A DNA stretch of 64,000 nucleotides from Owenia fusiformis. Taxonomy: Eukaryota > Annelida > Polychaeta > Sabellida > Oweniidae. The translations under genes and the position numbers were made by a program. The notes under the pieces are model-generated. The model was given only the letters and a program-made list of their open reading frames with translations. It did no database searches and was not told the DNA's origin. Below are positions 42,422 to 54,400 of the stretch, in pieces (within the stretch, counting starts at the first letter, position 1; every line of letters begins with the position of its first letter). Where the stretch lies: NCBI GenBank assembly GCA_903813345.2, contig CAIIXF020000003.1:16258931-16322930 (forward strand). The letters are read 5' to 3'.

Positions 42422-45400
42422 TTACTTTTTTTCTCTGTGGGAAAAAGCCATTATTTTCTCGATGGTGCCCTTTGGGAATAAAGTATCCAGTTTTCGTTTA
42501 GCGGATAATGGAGACAATCCTTGAGGCACTTTAAAAACATGGTCTTCACTTGTGTTTGGCTTCTGTACATTTAAATTCAAAGTTGGTGTTACTGACATTT
42601 TGCTTGCAATCTTGGGTTGTGCTACATATGTTGAAGGTTGTGCAAAACATGGATGAGTCATATAACTGGAGCACACTGGTTTCCATCCTTCCACATCTTC
42701 ATGTGGCTCCAATGTATCTACTGTATCTTCAGATTCTGATGCAGTATCAGTATCACTACCATCAGACTCAGCATCCAGTGTTTCATCTGTCAAATCTGTG
42801 TCACTTTCCATATTATTTATGTCAGCTTCCTTTGGTTTAACATCAGTGTCAACAGATGCAGCATATTCAGATTTCATTGTCATATCATTAGTATTATGCC
42901 CTTTCACACAGGAATCAAATATTAGTTCACTGATATGTATACTTTTATCATGATCAGATATACTATCCTTTTCAGAAGTAAATGTTTTAGTTCTATGAAG
43001 TACATCTTCAGATTCAGAAGCAGTATCAGTAGTGCTATCATTACCAGTTGTGGCAATAGGGTTTATTTCTCTCTCAATAGCAGATACGAGATTTGCCAAT
43101 GTTGGTTCTGCAAGAATATTTTTCTTTTGTGGATTACACTGATCAGCAATATCTTGTCCCACACCCTTATTTGGTCTTATGCCTTCTGTTTCAGTGCTTT
43201 CAGATTCAAAAGGTGATGTATCATTCTCCTCATCTTTAGTAATGTCCAGTTTTGATTTTGATGTACTTCCATTCTTAAACAGTTTGCATGTATCTTTAGT
43301 TATATTATCATTAGAAAACATGACCTTGGCCTGATTTACTTTTGTAACGTTGCTTTCATCTTGGAGCATTAATTTCTGTTCTACTTCATCCACAGTTGCA
43401 AAAGATTTCAGAATTTTGGAATTTTTTGGACTGTATATTTTTTCAATGAGTTTTTCTGGATTTGTCCCAAATGTGAAAGGCAGATTAAATGTGGAACTAC
43501 TATCCCAAAAACTACATGTCACAGGCTTCTTGGGTGGTGGATTTGTTTCTTTAACTTTGGAAGCCATCTTATGATCATCTTCTTCTTCAGCTGATCTCTC
43601 CTGAACCATAGAATCTTTCACTGTTGCACATATACTTTCTGATGGATTGAATGAATATTCCTTTTCATGTAGGCCTACATCATTTGAATCTGTTTCACAT
43701 GGCATTTCAAGGGTGTCCTCTAATTTCTTCAAACCTGATTTTATGTACTCACAATCAAAATAGTCTGTTTCATTTTGTATTTCAAAGGGATTGCTGGATT
43801 CACTTAATTCTTGGTCTGAATCAACACTTTCAACACCCTCATTTTTAGATTTGTTTGTAGTTTCATCATATTCCCTTTGTTCTACTGATTCAACATCTGA
43901 TTTCTCCACTTGTTGGTTTTCATCACTATCCAGATTGGAATCAATATCTGAATTTTCACATTCATTTATTTCGAATTCTACATCACTTGCAGGATCAGTT
44001 TCATTTGCCATGTCAAACTGTTCTTTTTCGCTATCTAGAACTTTAAACTGTTCCTTATTACACTGGAGCTGTATATCACTTTCCAAATCAGTTTCAACAT
44101 CTGATTTCACACTATCATACTTTTTTTCCTCAAACTGCTGTTTCAAATCAGTTCCAATGGCCAGATGTACACTTGCATTTGAGATTTTAAAATCTTTTGC
44201 CTCATTTTTTAGTTTATGTTCACTTGTAGGATCAGGTTTTTCATCTGGTTTATCATACAGTTCCTTCCCAAACTCATGATGTATATTACTTTCAAGATCA
44301 GTTTCATCTGACTTTGTATCACATACAGCTGCTATATCATACTCTTTATCCTGACATTGTTGTCTAATATCACTTTCAAGATCAGTGTCTGAGATATCAT
44401 TTTTATCTACCTTTTCATCACCTAATTTATCACAAGAAGGATGTTTCTCATAATCAACAACATCTTGAGTTGGTGTTCTATCGTGTTGGACTCCTTCTAG
44501 AGATATAGACTTTTCAGTGTGGTGGTTTTCATTCTCAGCACCTGCATTATCAAACTGACTTGATGATTTATCTTCTTGGCCCGTTGTATATTTAACAGCC
44601 ACGTCGGTTACTTCTGTGTCAACGATGCTATTTTGTAATTCATCACTTGGGTCAAAGTCTTCATTTTCACTGATGTCTAGATATTCTCCATCCATTATAA
44701 CTGGGTCATTGTCACACTGTTCTTGATCAAATGAGCAAATATCAGAATTTTCATACTCATATATGTCTTGCTCATCATCATAGCCTTTCTCATCACATCT
44801 TGCGAGATTCTCATCTTGGATTGGAGTTTTACTCATGTCTTGCTCATTGTCAGCATCAGTATATGTACCTCCTTTCATAATTGGAAACTCCTTCAGCATA
44901 TCGTTGACATTTACGTCATGATTCTGTGGTATCTTAAGAGGTTCAATATTTTTCAACTCAAAGTCATCTTGATCATTAAATATGCGTTCCTTCACTGTTG
45001 ACACATCTTTCAAGATGAATGTTGGGTCTAAATCTAAAACTTCATCATTACATGGTTCAGGTATTTGATCAACATCTGTCATGCCAGTTTCAGACTCTGA
45101 TATATCACTATATGGAGTTTGAGTTGGACTACGACTCACTTCAATGTCACTCTGGTCAATTTCATCATCATCATCATCTTCATTTGTTGGATCATCCTCT
45201 ATATGTACAAGATTTGTTTCATCTTTATGACTCACTTCAATGTCACTCTGGTCAATTTCATCATCATCATTGTCACTTGTTGGATCATCCTCTATATATC
45301 CAAGATTTGTTTCATCTTTATTTGTGTCTTTAGTACAATCCATATCGCCACTTGACAGTCCAGCATCACTTGAATCTGGTAGTACTTCATCACATAAAAG

Positions 45401-48400
45401 AGGATCATGCTCCATGATGGTCTTCTCTGGTGTAGTAATATTATTTGAAGAGTCAATGTCCAACTTTTGGGATACAGAAAATGGTGTGGAACAAGATGTT
45501 GAGCAACTGTCATTGGTATGGTCAACATTTTTACCTGCTTCTATAGAATTCCCTGACAATGGACTGATATTTTTGTCATCGATATTTTTAGCTGAATCAG
45601 GACCTGCACTAACTGTATTATCAACATCATCACATCTTTTGGGTTTCATAATATCACCTGCGCAGTCTTCTTCTGCATGTATGGGATATTGTTGTTTCAC
45701 AACCACAACTCCCTTTGATAATATGTCACTGGCACTTATTTTCTGAAAGTGATGGTAATTTGATGGAGATTTAGATCCACTTCCATTATTAAGATAATAC
45801 ACTTGTTGTTCTTGCAGTTTGGGTGTACTTGATACAGGAGACTTGGATCTTCCCCTTTTTCTTTTTAGATTATCCATTGAGCTATGATGTTGAAAATGTT
45901 TAGTCACTTCATGAGGATGTTTAGTCACTTCATGAGGATTGAATACTTTATAGCACAATTTTCCAGTTCTGTCTGTCAAAGCAACCATATTTTTAGAAGT
46001 TTGAAAAGAATTATGAATACACACCCTGTCGTCTAATAAAGGCCCCTTGTCTAATTTAGATACACTAGTTGTAGGGTCACACAAATATTCCTTACCATCA
46101 GTTTGGTTCAGATCATTTGCTGGTGCCTGAACACATTCTTTATCATATGTTGCAAGATATTCATCAGGGACACCAGGAGAGGAACTGGAATGTTCATCCA
46201 GTTGAGGTGGTTTAACATTTTGAAAGTGTAGCATTCCATCTCTGTCAGTTGTGGCATAAATCTCTGGAGGAGGGTTGATAGGTTTAGCAGTATTTGCATT
46301 CCAGTTATCAGCACTGGTCTTTAGTTCAGACTGATTTCCAACTTCATCATTAGTGTCACCTTTACTTGGAGTTGCTGGTTCTTTAGCTAAACTAACAAAA
46401 TTTTGAATTTCTTTTGCTGAAGAGGTTTGACTTACAGGGTCTTCAATAGAACTAACTATTTTTCTGTCTGAATGTTTTGACAATGTTGTTACTCCAGGAT
46501 CTTTATCATTAGCAGGATTATTTGTCTGTGCCATTGACTGTTGTAGTTCTGAAGCAACATTGCTAGAGATAGTACTTTCTAATATTGGACTTGGTTGACT
46601 GTGAACAAGATCAGTTGGTGCAATGAAGGGAGTTGAAACCATTTGAAAAACAGGCGGAATTTGAATGTTGAATGACCCTTTTCTCTTTTCCTGATCTATT
46701 TTTTCCAATTGTTTTTCTGCATGATCAAGGATAAAGGAAGTAGGCACATATTGAATAGATGCATTAGGTAATGACTTAGTGGATTCAGTCTCTGAGGAGG
46801 CAGTCTCTGCTATCTGTTGATTTCTTGATGTTTTCTCAATTTCAGAAGGAGGAACAGACAATGTTTGACTGGAAGACACAGGTTTAATATTTGTTGTCAT
46901 TTGTGTTATTTCAAGTTGCTCACTTGTTCCAAACTGTTTTTCAGCATCCGCAATTAAACTTGACAGAGGAGAGATGCGTGTTTCTCCAACTTGTTTTGTA
47001 TCTGTGTCACTCATAGCATTGTCACTTGTAGTATAATCAGTGTCTGAATTCACTTTGACAACATAGAAATCATCTTCTGTATATACCACATTTGCATCTT
47101 TTTTTGCTGCATGATATGCATCGTTTTCTCCAGTATTACCAAAGTCATCTTTACCAATGTATTTAGTCCCATCAATCAAAATCCCTTCTTGCTCCTCGAT
47201 CACACCCTTTGGATTAGTTGCATCATCAGTTTCACTCATATCATATTCCAGTGTGAGGTCATGAATCATCAGATCCTCATTAGGAGAAATATTTTCATTG
47301 TCTATGTAGTCATTAAATAGTAATGTTACATCATTATAATCATGTATGCAAGTAGAGTCTTCAATATCATCTAAGATTTCATCTGGAATCATATTACCAT
47401 TTGCATAGTTCTGATGGCTTCCTCTATACACAAAATAGGGGTGTTCATCTATAATGGACTGAGGAATATGGACTTCATTCTGCCCAAGAATATCACATTG
47501 TTTTTCAAGTTCCTTCATCTCTGTATATTCTTCTTTCCATACCATCACCTGACCTTCTAAAATGAAACTCAATCTTTTTAAAACATCCAGGTCTTTTTCG
47601 TAATCTTGAAGCAGAGCTTTCAGTCTAACATGATTATGTGAGTAGGTTACTTCTTGGATATGGCTGGCACAATATGTATCTTCATGGTTCTTCTGTGCTT
47701 CAACATTGATGGACTCATCATCACTTTCATCACTTGTATCACATTTATTTGATTTAGTGCTCTTCAGTTTGCCTTTAGTAGTTTTGGACTTCGATTTTGT
47801 AGGATTTGGGGATTTTGTTTTGAGGTCAGACTTATTTTGCTTTTGTTTAGTTTTTTTATTTGAAGACTTTTCACATTTTTGAAAAAATGCATTGGGATCA
47901 TCATCAATTTTATCACTTTCACTTGCTTTATGTGGTTCTGTTTTATTGTTGACTTTGGATTTATTTTGAAATGTTTTTCTAGATCTTGTAGTTACAACAG
48001 TGGGCTGTTCATCTTCACTTTCGCTGGAATCTGAAGGAATTTCTGATTTCAGAATTTTTCCAGGAATGTGTTGAGCATCGTTACCTTTTACAATACTATC
48101 ATTTTGCATATGTTCTTTACCTTGTGTATGTTTTGAAATTTTAGCTTTAGAATGTTCTTTTTCTGATATTTTCCGAGGTCGTTTTCTCAACCTTTGCATT
48201 GCAATTTTGACACTATCTAAAGGTATGTCATCATCACTTGAATTTGCAGTATCTTTAGTTTCAGTTGTTGATTCCACCTTCTCGCAGTCCTCCGCATCAT
48301 CTTCCAGATTTGATTCTTCTGAGGAATCCACTTTTTGACTCTCTGATATCAAATCCTCTTTCTGGACATTTAATATATCTAAGATAGCCTTTCGAGAACT

Positions 48401-51400
48401 CCTTGTGTTTCTTCTAGCCCATAGAACTTTATGCACGTTATCCTTGGAATAATCAATCTCCTCATCTTCTGAACTCTCAGCCTCCTCATTTTGTTCATTT
48501 ATAGCATCACAGTCATTATTTTTGTTATTTCCATTCTTATTGCCACTATCCTGCTCAGATTTGTTATTGTCGTCATTGCTTTCATTATTTTTATCACATA
48601 TATTTGTATTCTCAAAGTTACCAACTTGGGGATTGTTGATTCTCTTTTGTTCATCTTCACTGTCACTGTCAGAGTCACATCTTTTATTTTTGTCTTGGTC
48701 TTCCCTGTCATCACATTTTTTATTTCTATCCTCATTGTCACTATCATTTTCACCTTCCTTATTTTCATTCTTACTGTCATCTGTATTATCTTTCTTGTAA
48801 ATACCATCCATATTTTCTTCAATTGGATCAAGGACATTATCACCAAGATCATCAGCTCTATTTTGATGCACAAACTGAGTGTCCTGCTGATTTGTAGGAC
48901 ATCCGACTTCATTTGTTTGGGCAACAAATTCTGGACTGGACTGATCATCTTGAACAATATCTGTCTTGTCATCAACCATAGTATCATCTGGTACAGTATT
49001 CATTTCACATTCAATGCTTTGGTTGGATGAGCAGTCATTTGCCTCTGGACATACATTTACATCTTCGTCTGTTTGACAGGGTTTTCCTTCAGTTGTTTCA
49101 TTTGATTTATGTTGCGCAACATCAATTGTTTCAGCTACCCCATTTTGGTCTTTGTTGGTCTCCATATCACTTACTTCATGGTCTGATGCAAGAGTGTCTA
49201 TGATGTTAGAAACAACATCCTGAATGTCAGCTGGATCAAACAGGGCAGTGACTCCATCTATAAATTTGTTCATTGGTTTTATGGCATGTTCCATTTCAGG
49301 TTCATTTATTTCATCATCAGTTTCAAGTTTATCTATGATATTGGACACAACAGTTTCAATTCCACTAGTGGTCAATTTGCTACTATGATAATCTTTTTCT
49401 TCTGGATGTTCCATTTCAGGTTCATTGGTTTCATCATCTGTTATAAGTTTATCAATAATATTGGACACAACAGTTTCAATTCCACTAGATGTCAACTTGA
49501 TACATTGAGAACCCTTTCCTTCTGTTTCACTTTCAGAAAATGAATCACTGGACTGCATCGTGCTGTATTTCTTGATGCTATCAAACATATTCAATCCAGA
49601 GTATGTCTTCTGATTTGTACCTGTCAGTGTGGTAAGGTTAGGCTTAGCAACAGATTCACAATCTGATGTACTTAATGATTCTTCCCCATCAGCATCATCA
49701 GCAGTTGATACAGCTTCAAGTTCACTCTCGCATTGGTCAAAATGTCCTTCCTCAGTCTTCATAGGGCCATCTACTTCCATGTTGACAATATTTTCTTTCT
49801 CGATTGGCTCCTCTTGTGTTATAATGGGTTTGGGTTTAGCAGGTATGAATTCCCTGATTCGATAGAGACCTGTATTTGTTGGTTCTGGGATATCTTCAAG
49901 ACTGGTGATGCTACGTGGAGACTCCCAGAATGTACCAAAGTGAAGTCTCACATGCTTGTTCAGTGTTTCCTGCTTTACTGAACTGTACGAACAATAGCTG
50001 CACCTGTACTGGGTGTTCTGTTTATGAAACTGTAGATGCCTTTCAAGATTCTCAATCACACCTGTTTTATATGGACAAAATGCACATCTTACAAAATCAG
50101 GTCCTTTATTTATAAATCTAGGCTTCAGATCTCTCTTTTGAACAGCTTCATTGAGCATATGGTCTGATTGCTCTAGCTCTGGGAAAGTATGATGTCTCTT
50201 GAAGTGATACTGAACTCTCAGGGCAAGGTCATTACTATAGCTACAAAGGTGGCATCTGTAGTGATACTTGTAACTATGACATTCTTTGTGATACATGAAT
50301 GCCTTTCCTGAATTTGATTTATAGCCACAAAGACTACAATTATATTCAAATCTTTGTACATATGTTGTTTTGTTCTCAATGAGCAAGCTTTTCTCATTGT
50401 GCCATTCTACATGGCGCTTCAAAGCATCAAAGTCATTGGAGCTGTAGGAGCAAACATGACAAGTATGGTTACTTATAATGTTGTGATGTAGTATATGCCT
50501 CCTGTAAAACTGGCTATTCGGGGTGTTATATGGACACAGCTGACAATAGAACTGTGTCAAATCTTCAAAGTCAACATCTATACTAGGTTCAAAGTCTTTC
50601 TCAGGCTCTTTGTCATCTTCTGCTTTATCTTTGATCTTTTTCTGCTGGATAAGCTTCTTTAATTTCTTATTGGTGGTGATATTAGTGAATTTCTCTCCCA
50701 GTTCAATATCTATATTTTCAATGAGAACATGGCATCCCCTCTTTATCAGGTTCTTTGGGTCATATTTCTTCTTGATGAATCGTAACTTATTTAATGACCT
50801 ATATGATTTGTGAATTCTTACAATATGATGTAGCTTTTCATGCTCAGCTACAGTAGACTTATAATCTGAAGAGTATGAGCATTTTACACATTTGTGTTTC
50901 TTCTTTCTGTTTCTATAATGGAACTTGTTATGTCTTTTCAACAACGATTGATTTCTTGACTCATAGTCACAATGCTTGCATTGTTTTGCATTAGGTATTT
51001 TCCCAACAGGTTCTCTAACAGGTGACATTATTTTTTCCTTAACATCAGTCAATAATTTATCATGACTCTTTTGGTGGTGGTACAAAGATGATCGTGATGT
51101 GCATGAAAAGCCACACTTTGCACATCTGAACTTAAATTTTTGATTATGATGGCGAATATGAACATCTAATGATTGCTTCAGTTTTGTCACAAATGGACAT
51201 AACCTGTTTGGGCAATGTAATACTTTTGTTTGTTCTTCTTCATCTTCAGAGCTTTCATGGACATATCTTCGACCATACTTGATGTGTAATCTTTTATGGA
51301 GTTTCAAAGAGATCATACTGTCATTTGTATAGCTACATTCACTGCACTTGTAACTTCCTCTGCCTTCATGGCACAACAGGTGTTTCGTAAGTTCAGTTTT

Positions 51401-54400
51401 TTTATTCATTCGTATCAAATAAGGACATCCATCAACAGGACATTTTCTTTTCTCATTCAATTTAGATTTACCTGAGATTATATCACTGTCTTTTTCTGAA
51501 ATAAGATAATTTTGTCTGTGTCCTTTTGGGTGTGTCAGTCTTGGAGAGGACCGTGCATTCTTTTTGCTTTCATTGTCATCATCTCTTTCATCATCACTGC
51601 CAATCAGATGTTTATGATACTTCCTTTCATGAAGAGAAATATTTCCTTCCTTTTCACAAGAAAATGAACATACTTCACATCTGAACATACCCTTGACATT
51701 ATGGTATCGCAAATGTGTTTTTAAATTGGTAGAACGGAGACAAGTATACTCACACTCCTTGCAATCATAAGTCTTCATTTTGCTGTTAAAATACTTTGAC
51801 GCCTTAAAACTATGGAACTTTGTCTGATGGAGCTTGATTGCAGTTTTACGTTCACTGGCGTAGTTACAAAGTTCACACTTGTAAGGAGCATCACAGCCAT
51901 GATGTTCTACATGTGTCTCAAAAACACTGATGTCTTTAGTTGAGTACTCACATAGCTTACAAACAAGTGTCTTAACACTACTAGTGCTTGTAATTTCTTT
52001 TTTCCCTAAAACACTTTCAAATATCGATTCATACTTATCACCCTTTTCCTTTTCTAAAACCTTGGGGCACTTTAATCTATGAGCATCAAGATCCCTTTGT
52101 AGTTTAAAACTGGTTTCACAATCCAAACATTTGATAGGGAGTTCTTCTTTTGGCTTTTTCGGTTCATCACCAAATGATGATGCAATAGCACTCTCCAGGT
52201 CTGATGCATCTATTTCTTCTCCAATATTTATATCATCCAAATCAATCTCCATATCAGTTCCACAGCCTGACCCATTTCCGTTAAGATTTTCCTTTTCTTT
52301 GATATTTAGTATTTCTGGAGTTTTTACGGAGGCATCTACTTTCGGTACTTTGACCATTTCTTGAGCTTTTGATGGTTTTTCAGTAAGATTTTCAGATGTT
52401 TTAAATTGTTTTTCAGATTGATGACTTTGTTTTGTTCCTTTATTAGAATCATCAACTTTCTTCTCTGAATGTTTGGTTTCTTCTTGTTTCACTTTATGTA
52501 ACTTTTTCTCTTTTTCCTCTTCATCTCTTTTTGCCTTTTCTCTCTTCCTGTTACTCTCAACTTTATGAACGGCATCAGACTTTTTTTCAATCTTAACCTT
52601 TAAATTTGTTTTGGATTCTAATTTTTTCAAATCATCGGCTGGATCCTTTTTATCAGATTTGGCTGGTTTAGCAAAAGCTGTTTGCTGTTGTTCTTCTGCT
52701 TTATTTTTCTTGGGTATTTTGAAGGATGCAACTGACTCTTTGTCTGGCATCTTCATGTCATGTTGTGGTGGTTTATATTTCTTTGGAATACTATATTTCC
52801 CAAGTGGGTGTGACACATTGTCAATGTTAGGTGAAGACATCATTTTTGAGGTAATAGGTTTGCTGCTTCCCTTTTTCTCTTTTGTTTGTATATCAAGTGA
52901 CTTGCCAGAAGACTCCTTTTTTGAAGATAGTACCATCATTTTCTTCATATTTTCTGCATTTATTCTCTGTGTTGAATATGTGGTTTGTTTATTGAGATCA
53001 GTAACAGGTGGCTTTACTGGTTTAACATTGTTGGGTTTCACATTATAACTGTTTTCAGGTTTTTTGAATGATGGCTTTTTAAATGAGTTGTTTGTATATG
53101 GGACATTCTTTGCCTCCTCTGAGAAATTTGAAGGTGTTTTCTTTAATATACTGGATGGTTGAACTGGCATATATGCACCTTTGGTCCAGATATCATGTGC
53201 CTTCTTTTGCATGGATACGTCCGGGCGTTTCTGGCTTACCACAGATATTGGTTCCCCCCTTGGACTGTGCTGTGCCTCTCTTGGGCTACTAGGTGTATCT
53301 CTTGGACTCAAACCAATTGGGCTATTAGATACATCCCTTGGACTACTTATTGAATCTCTTGGGCTGGAAAGCACACTTCGTGGACTACTGCCTGGTACAT
53401 CTCTAGGACTAGTTTGTATCTGTCTTGGGCTTACAATATCTCTAGGACTTTGGCCAATTTCTCTCGTCTTGACATCCCATCTGGATGATTTCTGTGTTTT
53501 AATACCTGGAATCTTTTCTGTATAATCAACAGTGAAATCTGTATCATCAAGCTTAATGTCAATTAAAACTTTATTGGCTGGTGGTGGGGTAGGGAGAAGT
53601 GGTACTCTCATATCTACATCGTGAGAAAAATTAGAATGACCTTGTTCCTGCTTTGAGTCAATATTCCTCTGCATATTGTGTGTGGATTTCTGACTACCTT
53701 GGACATTACTGTCTGCAGAATTTGTTGGCAATTCAATTGAAGCATTTCCACTTGGTGTGAGTGCTATAAGATTCTGATTCTGAGATCTAATATCAGTGTC
53801 TTTATCTGAAGCAGCTGTGTTTGATTTCAAACCTAGTGTCTTTGGTTTAGGAGAATCACTCTTAACCCTGATGTTCCTTGGGACCATAGTAAGGAGTGCT
53901 CTATTTTGTTGACTGTGTGGTAAAGTAGCAGGTCCATTATATGGGGTATCCCCAGGTTTTGGCAGGTAGGTCTTATGGGGTTCATTCACTTTATTAGTAA
54001 CATCTTTAGCAGAATAAAGATCTGATTGTGCAGATATGTGCATCTTCGACTGATCAATCCCAACAGTCCTGGGATCTTTAGCTATTTTGTAAAAACTTCT
54101 CCTGGGATCTTGTTGTTTTACAGGTTGACTCATTAAAGGTTTAATACTGCTTAACTTCTCCTGTTCACCCATTAATGGTTTTACATTACTCGCTGATTGA
54201 TTCATACTGAGCTTAAATGCTGTCTTTACATCAGGGGAAAGGAGCTCATGAGGCATAAGGGGTGGTTGAACGTGTGCCATAAGAGATGGTATGCGGGAAG
54301 GACTTTTGTCATAAAATGCTTTCCTGGGATCATTAGAAGCAGCAGTCTGTCCACTGAATGCAACTGGTGATTGATTGAGATCATCATTCATCATCTGTTT

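Noticed and set aside
48491-49030. Plus-strand frame of 179 codons looking like a membrane protein (Ile/Val/Phe rich)
   Set aside because: It is the antisense of an Asn/Asp/Lys-rich part of the giant exon; hydrophobicity follows from base composition.
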